This document shows, one piece after another, positions 46,201-56,379 of a DNA stretch of 64,000 nt. The translations under genes and the position numbers were made by a program. Within the stretch, counting starts at the first letter, position 1. Each line of letters starts with the position of its first letter. The notes below the pieces were generated by a model that was not told the DNA's origin, searched no databases, and saw nothing but the letters and a program-made list of their open reading frames with translations. Source of the stretch: Gigantopelta aegis (lineage: Eukaryota > Mollusca > Gastropoda > Neomphalida > Peltospiridae); NCBI RefSeq assembly GCF_016097555.1, contig NC_054701.1, positions 1,041,049 through 1,105,048 on the forward strand, in the 5' to 3' direction.

Positions 46201-47076
46201 TGTTGTGGTCTAAAAGTTTGCAGCTTGACTCAAGGTTTGAAAATGTGTTGTTTTTTCTGTATGGGGCCATTCACAATTAGTAATATTTTTACGAGTACAG
46301 GCGCGTACCTGCCTGTATGCAAGTATGCAGTGGCGTCCACATCATTTTTCAAAAAGAAAAAGAAAAAAAAAGAAATGTTAAAAAAACCAACGGAAAACTA
46401 CGCGCGAGAGAAAAGGAAAGTGATAACCACATTGTAGAATAATGGCACATTGTCAAGTTCACATACATGCACATGCCCCCAGACCCTCCTACAACACTTG
46501 CACCTTCGGTGCTCGACTGTAAATTTGGAATCCACATCAAAAATGGCTGGGCACGCCCCTGGAGTATACAAACCATTCTCCATAATAGAGGGAACCACCT
46601 ACTTATGTAGCCCTTCCTTATAATCATAAAATAATCTTGTTTTTATTTTTTTAACGTCCATTGACATAAATCCTGTTCCCCTACATTTGGATTGTATGCT
46701 CATGAAATTGTCAATTATTTATCAGAAAATGGACTGATTTGGTTCTAGTTTATTTTATATCCATTTATTTGCATATTCACTAAATGTTTACATTAAATTT
46801 CATTGGAAAGCAGTCTTCCTTTATTTACTGTTTTGAAAACCATCGTCAAAGGGTGGCTGTGTAACGTAAAAATGAGGGGCAGATTTGGGAAAGATTGGGA
46901 TGTAGGAAGTTTGAACCATGTAAGTATTGTTTGGAAATAAAACAAGAAATCAACAGGATGACTGAAGCAGTTTCTTGTCATCTCATATTTGAATATTTGG
47001 TTATGTCGAGAGCTGGATACATATGCAGGTGTTTAAACACATGAAATAAATTTTACATTACTAAATGTTTAAAAAA
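46201..47076. other. No gene; old repeat debris
   Basis: AGGCGCGTACCTG (46299) and GGGCACGCCCCTGGAG (46549) look like inverted ends of a degenerate MITE with an A/G-rich stretch inside. The rest is AT-rich. Confidence 0.4.
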
Positions 47077-47280
47077 TATATACTGAACAAAATAAGAAAC
47101 TTCCGCTAACTTTGCATGAACATAACTTGATGAAAACAAACCGGGGGAATAATTGTTATGTATGCGTTTAAAGAGTGTTCCATGATGCATCGTTTGGTGC
47201 AAAAATCATGGCCATAGGTTAACAGAAACTGGGAGAAATTTTGACTAAGTGTGGTAGGGGTTAAAAATAAAAACGCCCAC

Positions 47281-47859
47281 TTAATAACGGGTATGACCAC
47301 CTCTTGAATTGACCACTGCAGTGCATCGCAGGCGCATAGAATTGACTAAAGTGTTGATTTCTGCCTGTGGAATATTGATCCATTCCTGAATGAGCGCTTG
47401 ACGAAGTTCGTTGACGTTAGCGGGTGGGTTGGGACGACGCCTCAATCGTCTGTCCAGACTATCCCAGACATGCTCGATGGGGTTGAGATCAGGACTTTTA
47501 GTGGGTCAGTCATCAATGAAAGCAATGTTATTTGTCCTAAGAAAATTTACAGTGTCTCTAGCTGTATGAGAGGTGGTATTATCATGCTGAAAAATCGAGA
47601 ATGTCATCGCGGTAACGTTGAGCATTTAAATTGACATCAATGACGACTAGTGGTGAACGATAACCATGGGCAATGACTGCCCAGACCATCACAGAACCCC
47701 CACCCCCGAAACGATCTCGTTCAAGAACACAACAGTCAGCATAGCGTTCATTTCTCCTACGGTAGACGCGCACCCTGCCATCACCACGTTGTAAAGAAAA
47801 TCGGGATTCATCCAAAAAAAGAACGGTATTCCAGCGTCGCCGTATCCAACGAGTGTGTA
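47281..47859 (-). pseudogene. Tc1-like transposase, catalytic part
   Basis: Continues with TRWIRRRWNTVLFLDESRFS, giving the first Asp of the DDE triad; then GGGSVMVWAVIAHGYRSPLV, the second Asp in HDNTTSHTARD and the Glu in SPDLNPIEHVWD. About 13-14 residues normally present between RYRDDIL and FQHDN are absent, and a TGA stands where the family has Trp before PTKSPDLN. The ends indicate a protein of about 340 aa originally. Confidence 0.9.
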
Positions 47860-48509
47860 TGTAACAGACCAGTGGAAAGTCTATTATTGTCTGTAATGAA
47901 ATAGACCAGTGGAAAGTCTATTATTGTCTGTAATGAAATAGACTAGTGGAAAGTCTATTATTGTTTGTAATGAAATAAACTAGTGGAAAGTCTGAGTTAT
48001 TTTTACTGGCTGCAATGCATTATACGGTGGCACGTGCATTGCGAGGGCAGTGATCTCCAGCCAATGGGAGACGGCTGCACTGCAGTGAGAGACAAATAAA
48101 AGCGGTTAGCGACGAGTGTTCGGGGTCTTCCGCTGGGAACGTGATTGGTTCGGTAGGTAAAACCGTATGAGTAAATGTTAGGTTAATTGGGGCTGGGGGT
48201 GGTCGTAATTCACTGTAGTTGTTATTTAATACATTCGACAGTGAACACTGCGATTATATGTTATGTTTTGTGTTTTGATAATTATGTACTAAATATTATT
48301 ATTTCAATTGGTGTTTGTGTTTTATTACATGTAGTAATTACGGCATCCGGATGAATTTCGAATCTGCGTGGATGAGTTCCCGTGAGGGAGCCTTCATCTC
48401 CTGTCGACATTCACTTGTTGAGGGTTAAGGGGAGATTGACGCTCACTCGTGGCCGTTCCGTCCTCGTTGATGGTCTTATTATTATTGTTCTAGATTTAGG
48501 ACGGTTACA
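47860..48509 (+). repeat. 5' LTR
   Basis: TG...CA ends within a TGTAAC/GTTACA inverted pair. Starts with four copies of a 40-bp subrepeat (GACCAGTGGAAAGTCTATTA). AAATAAAAGC near 48095 may serve as the TATA element. Confidence 0.92.
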
Positions 48510-48635
48510 TTTGGCGCTGTGAGTAGGATAGGTTGTCCGTAATTACATAGTATATGCAGTGATCATTGTCAAACAGTTTCGTACTTGAACGGCACGTTAG
48601 GGAGTTATTATTAGTATAGTAATTATTATAGTAAT

Positions 48636-49760
48636 GTGGATAACGATACGGCCGTACCGAAATGTTGGTCGTTAGGTCGGGGCAGGGATCGTACCGATTC
48701 ATTTGTTTGCGAAAAACGCGAGGCAGGTGCAATGTCTAGCCCTAAACTAGAGGTAAACCTTTGCTTTGAAATCGATGCGGGTACGCCCATTACGAGTAAT
48801 CGTAAAGTATCGTTAGGACGAGGTTTAGACGAGCGTTCAGTGGCAATGGTTCAACCGGGTACAGGCCTTAGGCCAGAACCGTTCAATGGTGAAAAACCGG
48901 AGGATTGGCCCGAGTGGTTGAAAACGTTTGAATTATATGGAGATTTAAACGGTTGGAATGTTGACGATAAACCTAGATTGTTAGGCGTCTGTTTGCGTGG
49001 AAGAGCACGAAAATTATATGTTGACATTGGTGGTGATAAAAGTGATAATTTTGAGGAATTAACACGAACGTTGAGTGATAGATTTCACCCGAAAGGGAGT
49101 GGCCATTTAGCAAATGTAGAGTTTAGACATTGTCAGATTCAGTCCGGTGAAAATTTGATTGATTTTGGGATCAAATTACGACGGTTAGCACAACAGGCTT
49201 ATCCGGGTATGGGTGTAGTAGAAATGGAACAGTTGTGTGTTACCGAGTTCATTGAAAAGATAGGGCAAAAGCCTCTGCGTTTGCAAATGCGTCATAAACA
49301 TTTTGAAAACCATAAACGATGCCGTAGCGTTTGCGATGGAGTGGGAAATGATCGAAAGGGCGGATAGAGAGTAGACAAGTCTCTGTGACCTCTAAATCAC
49401 TTGCGGGTAGCGATAACGAAATCGATCAGTTAAAAGATAAAATACAGAAGTTAACTCGTGAAATGAGAGAACTTAAAGCATTGGGCAGAGATGAAAAACA
49501 AGATGGCTTCCTAAACGAGCAAAAGACGAGAAATAGGTCTTGTTGGAATTGCGGCGATACAAACCATAATGTTAGATTTTGTCCAAAATTTAAATATCCA
49601 AACCGTCTGGACAAGGTATGTCGAAAGACCCAAAAGAGTAAGTGTTGAAAACGGGGTCCAATTTTCAACACCGTGTTTTAGTGGGACCAATATTTCTTGT
49701 CCTAAATATTTTGTATTAGGACGGGTGAATGGTGGCTTGGTAGATATGATGATTGACAGT
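48636..49760 (+). pseudogene. gag region of the LTR element, fossil
   Basis: Capsid-like part around PFNGEKPEDWPEWLKTFELY and FEELTRTLSDRFHPKGSG (about 48880-49330), a coiled stretch, and one zinc knuckle CWNCGDTNHNVRFC (C-x2-C-x4-H-x4-C, 49541-49582). GRVNGGLVDMMIDS near 49720 looks like the beginning of a retroviral-type aspartic protease. Broken. Relatedness to Ty3/gypsy gag is inferred from this order. Confidence 0.8.
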
Positions 49761-49779
49761 AGTAAGCGGGCCTGTATGG

Positions 49780-50055
49780 CGCCATGACCTACTTTCCGTG
49801 ACCTTGACCGTGATGACGTCACGACCGTGACCTCGTCCTACTGGCCCTGACCTACTTAGACTGGCCTTGACCTTGATGACGTCACGGACTACTGTGCCGT
49901 GTGCAACGTCCTACTGACCCGGCCCCGACCTACTTAGACTGACCCTGACCTACTTAGTCTGGCCTACTGTGCCGTGTGCAACGTCCTAATGACCCGGCCC
50001 TGACCTACTTAGACCGGCCCCTGACCTACTTAGACTGGCCCCTGACCTACTTAGA
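49780..50055 (+). repeat. Degenerate TGACCT repeat upstream of BIR gene
   Basis: About ten copies of a CTGACCTACTTAGACTGGCC-like word of roughly 20 bases, with two TGACGTCA sites. TGACCT is the complement of the nuclear-receptor half-site AGGTCA. May be part of the Polinton's terminal repeat. Confidence 0.7.
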
Positions 50056-50069
50056 GTGGCACGAAAGAG

Positions 50070-50105
50070 TATAAAAAGGCTAGATACGGTTTCATTGTCA
50101 TTCGC
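50070..50105 (+). promoter_or_regulatory. TATA box and initiator of BIR gene
   Basis: TATAAAAA at 50070-50077 and TCATTC at 50098-50103, 30 bases apart, the standard spacing of a TATA-Inr promoter. Confidence 0.65.
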
Positions 50106-50208
50106 TCGCCGAAAACGACCAGATATACGTTCGTTTTACTAGAGAACAGACGTGTTTTATGATTCTGACATTCTTGTGTCTTGTTGCACTCTATCTGGAA
50201 CGAAGAAG

Positions 50209-50721
50209 ATGGCATCGGGATATTCGAGCAGTCTTAGTAGCAGCAACAGTAGCGACGAGGACGACATCTTGGTCTGCAAATGTTCAGAAAGACATACAAT
50301 CAAAAGAGTGGCTACCAAACCAGAAGAACATTTCATGGATCAAACGGATGCTGCCTGTGACAATATGGATGAAAATGGTGAAATCAAAGAAGCCATGGAT
50401 CAAACAGATGCCGCCCGTGACACAGACGCTGCCTGGGATAATGAAGACTGCTGTTCGAGACGTTACCTGTTCTGCCATCGTCCCGAAATGCACCACGTCT
50501 ACACACGGATGCAGACATTTGGGTGGTGGCCCATACAGTTACGCCAGAAACCGAGGGAGCTCGCCAAGGCCGGTTTCTTCTACACGGGGGATCACGATGC
50601 CGTCGTCTGTTACTGTTGTGGACTACGCGCCTACCAATGGCAGAGAATGGACGACCCAGTGATGGAACATTACAGACTGTCCCCGAGATGTCCCTATGTG
50701 AATAACGTGTTCAGACATTAA
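50209..50721 (+). CDS. BIR-domain (IAP-like) protein, Polinton cargo
   Basis: 170 aa from the ATG at 50209, which opens the frame as MASGYSSSLSSSNSSDEDD. The N-terminal 80 residues are Ser/Asp-rich with MDQTDAA twice. Residues about 95-165 form one BIR domain: RMQTFGWWPIQLRQKPRELA, GFFYTGDHDAVVCYCCGL, then EHYRLSPRC. The zinc ligands C-x2-C...H-x6-C and the conserved Trp and Gly are all there. No RING, CARD or second BIR follows. BIR proteins block caspases or regulate ubiquitin signalling; baculoviruses and malacoherpesviruses carry their own. Single exon, own TATA box and AATAAA (50813), next to a Polinton integrase on the same strand, so I infer a carried gene rather than a host exon. Looks whole. 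Confidence 0.85.
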   Translation: MASGYSSSLSSSNSSDEDDILVCKCSERHTIKRVATKPEEHFMDQTDAACDNMDENGEIKEAMDQTDAARDTDAAWDNEDCCSRRYLFCHRPEMHHVYTRMQTFGWWPIQLRQKPRELAKAGFFYTGDHDAVVCYCCGLRAYQWQRMDDPVMEHYRLSPRCPYVNNVFRH

Positions 50722-50812
50722 CTGTTTCAAACACGTGTGAGACACTTGAATGTTTTTGACATAACTGTATGTTTTGTCATATATTTTATGTACTACATTT
50801 TTGTTGTTTAGT

Positions 50813-50818
50813 AATAAA
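50813..50818 (+). terminator. BIR gene polyadenylation signal
   Basis: AATAAA 92 bases after the stop, with TTTTTGCGTTGT following. Confidence 0.6.
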
Positions 50819-50844
50819 TTTTTGCGTTGTATCCTTCCGTTTTT

Positions 50845-50852
50845 TATAAATA
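50845..50852 (+). promoter_or_regulatory. TATA box before the integrase
   Basis: TATAAATA 36 bases before the integrase ATG at 50888, and only 30 bases after the BIR polyA signal. Confidence 0.45.
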
Positions 50853-50887
50853 GCATGACTTTGTGACCTATAGGCCAGTTGAGAACC

Positions 50888-51370
50888 ATGTCTCGGTGGG
50901 AAAGGTACCTAGAGTCTATTTACTACGATGTAAAACATCCTGGGAGTTATGCAGGTCCTAGTAAACTGTATCAAGCTGTTAAAGCAGAGGGTAAATTTAA
51001 AATTCCTCTGACACGTATTAAGTCATGGTTGAAAGGTCAAGAGACCTATACCATGACACATCAAGTGAGGCGAAAGTTTCCACGTAATACTTATGTTGTG
51101 GAAGGGTTAGACAGTCACTGGCAATCCGATCTAATGGATATGGTCAGTTTGGCTAAATACAATGAAGGGGTGAGATACCTCATGGTGATCATTGACCTGT
51201 TCTCCAGGTACTTGTGGGTGCTACCACTCAAGTCGAAAACGGGGAACGACGTGGTAGACTTTGACAGAATTCTGGAAAGTAGAGTCCAGAAAACCCAAAC
51301 TGTTTCAGTCCGATTCAGGGTCAGAATACAAGAACCATAAGGTCAAAGCATTGTTGAAGTCGCAGGGCAT
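50888..51370 (+). pseudogene. Polinton-type integrase, fossil, cut by gap
   Basis: Begins MSRWERYLESIYYDVKHPGS, then KLYQAVKAEGKFKIPLTRIK and RRKFPRNTYVVEGLDSHWQS, followed by the catalytic core words DLMDMVSLAKYN, VIIDLFSRYLWVLPLKSKTG and QSDSGSEYKNH. The Tyr-Asp-x3-Pro start, the Leu-Tyr-x-Ala-Val block and the Arg-Arg-x-Phe-x-Arg-Asn block are what I know from Polinton/Maverick integrases, not from Ty3/gypsy ones. The remainder lies in the gap. Broken. Confidence 0.78.
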
Positions 51371-51570
51371 NNNNNNNNNNNNNNNNNNNNNNNNNNNNNN
51401 NNNNNNNNNNNNNNNNNNNNNNNNNNNNNNNNNNNNNNNNNNNNNNNNNNNNNNNNNNNNNNNNNNNNNNNNNNNNNNNNNNNNNNNNNNNNNNNNNNNN
51501 NNNNNNNNNNNNNNNNNNNNNNNNNNNNNNNNNNNNNNNNNNNNNNNNNNNNNNNNNNNNNNNNNNNNNN
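51371..51570. other. Assembly gap, 200 N
   Basis: Exactly 200 N, a conventional placeholder length, so the true missing length is unknown. Confidence 0.99.
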
Positions 51571-51942
51571 GTACAAGTGATGGTGGACACGGTAGAAACG
51601 TCCTGATCTGAAATGTGCTATGTGGCCATGAGGGAGATGACATTGCTTGCTATGGTGTTTTGCTGATGGTGGACGTGAGATGCATTCTTGGAGTATAGAT
51701 TCGTGGAAAAGAACAGTGGTTTATTGACTTTCACGATCCTTGATGTATAAAGATTGGTTTATGTGTGCTATGGATTCTCTGCTCATATAGACAATACATG
51801 AAAGACATCATGTTGGACACATTAATAAGCGTTAGTTTATGTGTTTTAAGATGGATTTAATTCCTCTGGTCAGTTAGGAGTAATGTGATCACCTAGTGTT
51901 CTGAAAGGCGTCAGGAGATCGCCTTATTTTGGTTGGGGGCGA
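51571..51942 (+). other. 3' interior of LTR element
   Basis: No open frame I recognise. Ends in GGTTGGGGGCGA, a short polypurine tract directly before the 3' LTR. Confidence 0.5.
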
Positions 51943-52182
51943 TGTAACAGACCAGTGGAAAGTCTATTATTGTCTGTAATGAAATAGACTAGTGGAAAGT
52001 CTATTATTGTCTGTAATGAAATAGACTAGTGGAAAGTCTGAGTTGTTTTTACTGGCTGCAATGCATTTCATTATGTTATTACGGTCGCACGTGCATTGCG
52101 AGGGCAGTGATCTCCAGCCAATGGGAGACGGCTGCACTGCAGTGAGAGACAAATAAAAGCGGTTAGCGACGAGTGTTCGGGG
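51943..52182 (+). repeat. 3' LTR, first part
   Basis: Matches the 5' LTR from TGTAACAG to AGTGTTCGGGG, with three rather than four 40-bp subrepeats and a 14-base indel near 52070. Confidence 0.92.
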
Positions 52183-52494
52183 CACACTCACACAGTCCGA
52201 GCTAGGAACAGCACTGTACTTAGGACCACGGTAAGAAAGACATTATTCAAATTTAGATAGATATTTGTATTTGTAGTTATTGTAGTTAGATAGATATTTA
52301 TAGGTAGACTTACGCTGATATTTGTGGTAAAATATACTAGCAATAGATTAATATTTCAACTTTCCCTTGTGTGTATTTATGCTATAGTTAATAAGCACTT
52401 AAAAACCATTAAAATCTTTTATTAACAGTTATATATTAGCACTTAATTAAACAAAAACCTAAACGAAATAAAATAGAAATAGATAGAAATAAAA

Positions 52495-53030
52495 ATGGAT
52501 ACCAACAACGCAACCGGCGAAACCAAAACAAAAGGGCCTAACCCGCAACAAGAAGAAAATAACATCATAAAAGTCAACATAATAATGGATAGCCCCGATA
52601 AAAGTGTAGCCTCCACCCCCCAATCCCCCACCCCTCCATCTACCCCTCGATCTATCGCCACCCCTCGCGCTAACAGGAAAACAACGATAAAACCCCCCAA
52701 AATAAACAGCGACGTTGAATTTGTCCCGATCAACCCAAAAAGGGACGATATTGAACAAGCCATTAAACTGGCCTCTAAATCAGCAGTAAATAGTGCCCCC
52801 AATACCCCTCGCACTGCCGCCAAAAGGAAGTGTGAGTTAAACCTCAGTAAGGAAGATTCAGACGTTGAGGACACAGAGGACAGAGCCAACGAAATAGACA
52901 AAATCCACCCCGAGTTGCTATTAACCAACAGATTTGAGATACTATCAAACACGCGCATACACAAAAAAACAAAAACACCGGCACACAAACAAGCACCACA
53001 CCCAGGCATTCGGCAGATATTAATCTGGGG
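52495..53030 (+). pseudogene. LINE ORF1, N-terminal part
   Basis: Starts MDTNNATGETKTKGPNPQQE. Low-complexity Thr/Pro/Lys-rich sequence with an acidic stretch SKEDSDVEDTEDRANEIDK and NRFEILSN. The frame then runs into a G-run and unrelated sequence. Confidence 0.65.
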
Positions 53031-54310
53031 AGGGGGGGGGGGGGGGGGATTGAGTTTGAAATGGTCAGAATTTGGAATAAGTATTTAGTAACGTCCAGCG
53101 ACTGCGCGGACCGACTAGTAGACACCGAGAATGGGCCATGTTCTGATTGGCTGAATTTCGATTCCTTCGGATCTAACTAGAAAAATCTAAGTCTACGGAG
53201 AATAACTGCACCTAACATCATGTCCGGACTAAGAATTTAAACCCAAAAATAAGTCTGACTGCTCGGCCGAAAAGGTTTTAAGGTGATTTGAGCAATTGAA
53301 CGGGCGCCAAAGTAAAATGCGTTGGACTATTTATAAAAAAATAAACATAAGAATTTTGAAGCTTGATCGAAAAATGTTTAAAGTCCAACTAAGCCCAAAA
53401 AGGAGGTTACCTGTCCTAGGTAAGGTTGGTCTATTTCGGGGATCCTGGAGTTTCTCGGAGTTTTGGCAGCTGGTCTTGTCGCTGGCGTAGAGCCTGAACT
53501 ACAGTGGAGTAACCGGGGCCGCAGACTGCTCAGAGCATCTTGTGAAGAGACCTGTTGTCAATCTTCCAAAACATGACGCACTGTCTGTAGGTCTGGTCCC
53601 TTCGATGTTTGACGATCACTCCCGGCGTACCACTGAAGGTTTTGTGATGTATTTCAAAGCTGCTGCCGTCCTCCATTGGCTTCCAGTCGATGTTGGCGAA
53701 ACCTCCCCGCAGTTTGTTCGGTTGTTGCGTGTCCCCTTGCAAGTACTGGTGGAGCTGGTGACGAAGTCCACCTAGGGCCAGGCTCCATTCGTCCTCGTTC
53801 GGGGGCACGGCTTCCGGCGGCGGCTTGGTCTTGGCTGGTTGGGTGGTCGGTGATGTCGCCTTCCTCTTTGGTGCCGCCACAGCAACAAATCCTGGTGACA
53901 ACTCAACGGGAGCGGTCGATATAGTTGACCGTCTCACCGAAGTCGTCGTTTTAGGGGTGGAGGTGGATTTCGGTGGTGTCATACTGGTCCGCTGGCACAT
54001 CGCGATGTCCAATTCGGAGTATGGCGGGTCCGGGGATGCGGGTGCCGATGGCTGTCGCGTCCTCTCCGGAGAACTCGGTGGGGGCGGCGACGCAGAAGGG
54101 ACCGCCACTGGCGGTTGAGCCGCCAGCTTTGTCCCCTCCTGAGCCGTCCCTAGCACGGGTTTATTCCTTCTCCTTCCTCTTCCATTCCCTCCTATCCTCT
54201 TCTTTGGAGGCGGGTCGCCGTATACCAGAGACACGGTCGCCCGTGACCCGGTATAGGTGACCCGAAACTCCAACAAGGAGCCAAAGCTGGCTATCACGTC
54301 TACCTTCATC
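53031..54310 (-). other. Foreign segment in LINE ORF1 with unknown - strand ORF
   Basis: A long open frame on the - strand ends with a stop at 53530-53532. It probably starts near 54309 with MKVDVIASFGSLLEFRVTYT, which gives about 260 residues. It has a basic patch (PKKRIGGNGRGRRRNKP), a Pro/Ser/Thr-rich middle and a compact end (FANIDWKPMEDGSSFEIHHK, DQTYRQCVMFWKIDNRSLHK). Codon use and base composition are unlike the A-rich LINE on either side. I do not recognise it. The upstream part of the ORF (54310-54630) is just the antisense of LINE ORF1. Confidence 0.5.
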
Positions 54311-55369
54311 GAGAGACAGCTGGAGAAAAAAAAAGAAAAGGAGCAAACCTCAGCTAAAACAACCGACCAACAAGAAGGCACAAAAGCTACGACGTCCGCC
54401 GAAGGAAAAATAACACCAGAAATAGAAGCCATTTTCTCCTTCGGTAACACCACGGAGCTACCGGACGTCGGAGAAAACACGCCATTGGAGACGCGGCCGC
54501 CATCGCCCACCACTAGTCCCAAGCCGCTAGGGGCGTCAGCTATCCCCCGGGCCGAAAATAGCCCAATAATAATGAAAACCAATAAACCTACGAGAACCAG
54601 ACAGGCCCCCAAAACCTCAATACCAACCAAAACCGGAAAAATAAAAACCCTTCAGTCCTTCAAAAAATTAAACACCTACCAAAGTAAGAGCCCAGCAAAA
54701 GTCCTCTCGAGACATACTTTCCTAAAAACCAAACCAACGAAAGCCCCAGCTAAAACCAGACAAATAAAACCAATAAAAACGCCAAACCAAACGCCAGTAG
54801 ACGGCGAAAGCGGAGTCACCATCACCACCCCCACCCCACCCAACCCCCCCCCCCATCACCGTCACCATCACCAGCCCCCACCGACTAAGGCCGCCCATTG
54901 CTAGCCCAAAGCCTCCCCCACCCCCACCAGTACTAACCCTTAACTCACCTTGCACCAGAGCCCATCCAATGGACAAACGGGTACCTCTTAACAACCACCC
55001 GTCCCTGCGATCCCCAATCAAGGGCGCAGATGCTTGGATAGGCACATGTCAACACACGCAAAATACTCGGTGCCACCACTATCAAAGGGCGATGCGCCAA
55101 ATGAATGCCTCCTGGGGGGAAAACATGAAAAACCCAAAATGCGCCAAATGAACCTAATGGGGAAAAAACCTGCTGGGGAAAAACATGAAAAACCCAAAAT
55201 CCAACCAAAAATAACCAGAGATAATCTAGTCACAAAATCAATCACCTATGCGGAAAAAGTTAAAGCCACTGAGCAGACACAAGTCAGTGAACTTAAAGCC
55301 TTAATAGAGAAACTAGCCATGGAAATCTCCACCATTAAAGCCGACATAAGACAAAAAAAATTAAAATAA
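54311..55369 (+). pseudogene. LINE ORF1, C-terminal part
   Basis: Lys/Thr/Pro-rich as in the first part (TGKIKTLQSFKKLNTY), ending in a likely coiled coil (SELKALIEKLAMEISTIKAD). Broken by frameshifts. A 36-base segment with GGGGAAAAACATGAAAAACC is repeated near 55118 and 55166. Confidence 0.6.
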
Positions 55370-55499
55370 CTTAAAAATAATAAAACTAAATTAATTAAAA
55401 ATAAAAATAATTAAAACAAAATAAAAATAGATAAAACTAACGAATAAAATCAATAACGACTCAGGATAAATCATGGGAGATCCACCTCCACACGCCAGT

Positions 55500-55760
55500 A
55501 AATAAAGTACTCTCCAATGGAACGCTAAAGGCCTCCACTCAATGGGACATGGTGCCGAACTCATTCAACTCATTAGCACCAACAACACCAAGCCAGATAT
55601 TATATGCATACAAGAAACTTGGCTAGGAACTAATAATATAGGGGCAAACGCCCAATGGGAGGTACTTGATACTCTAAATGGCGACCACCTACCCATACTA
55701 ACCAACTATAAAAGTAATATAGAATATACCGAACAAGAAAAATTCTTACCAAAATTCTAA
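55500..55760 (+). pseudogene. LINE endonuclease remnant
   Basis: MGHGAELIQLISTNNTKPDI then ICIQETWLG, the Glu-containing early motif of AP-type endonuclease. It jumps at QWEVLDTL to NGDHLPI, a late motif, so roughly 150 residues of the domain are missing. Confidence 0.8.
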
Positions 55761-56379
55761 TTTAGTAAAGCCAACTGGGCAGGCTTTACAAGCGAATGCA
55801 GCCAAATTAAACTAGAAACTAATATAGATATCGATGAAGCGACCACTAAAATTACCAACGAAATAATTAAAATAGCGGAAAATAATATACCGAAAACCAA
55901 ACAACCAACAAAAAATTCACCTGTCAGTTGGTGGACGGACGAAATTAAAACAAAATGCGGCTTCAGAAATGGATGCGAAAACTCTTTTAAAAAACCGGTA
56001 AACCAGAATACCACACTAAATATAAAATAGCAAAAAACGAAATAGGCAAACTAATCACTGAAGCTAAACAGACCAGCTGGCAGACATTCTGTGGGGAAAT
56101 TAATAACAGAACATCTATTAGAGAAATGTGGAAAAAAGTTCAAGCTATACAAGGACAACGCACGATCGCTACAGTCCTCCAAAAAAATTAAATAGCTACC
56201 ACAAATAAACAAAAAGCAGATCTCCTAAGTCAAACATTTAGTAAAAACAGCAGCAACGAAAACTTCCCTAAAGAATTCTTTGATAAACTTAAGAAAGATA
56301 ACAACTTACCAACAAATGATACTATGATGGATAATCAACCTAACACGGATAATCTAGAATTTAATAAACCACTAACATT

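Larger units (their letters stand above)
49760..51370 (+). mobile_element. Polinton/Maverick-like fragment with BIR gene, fossil
   Basis: Lies where the LTR element's pol should be. Contains a tandem TGACCT-rich stretch (49780-50055), a BIR gene with its own promoter and polyA signal, and a Polinton-type integrase running into the 200-N gap. The left edge is near 49760 but not exactly placed; the right edge is in or beyond the gap. No polymerase B, protease, ATPase or capsid gene is in view. Compact genes with separate TATA boxes fit a DNA-virus-like element. Incomplete, with about one break visible. Confidence 0.7.

Noticed and set aside
48505-48732. - strand frame before gag
   Set aside because: Antisense of the LTR element leader; no similarity recognised.
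50209-50721. BIR gene as an ordinary host IAP gene
   Set aside because: It is inside the LTR element, next to a Polinton integrase, and has a compact promoter and polyA signal; a host retrocopy remains possible but less likely.
50888-51370. Integrase as the LTR element's own
   Set aside because: Sequence words match Polinton integrases, and it is separated from gag by a complete unrelated gene without any reverse transcriptase.
51261-51643. Open frames spanning the N run
   Set aside because: They exist only because N codons are read as unknown residues.
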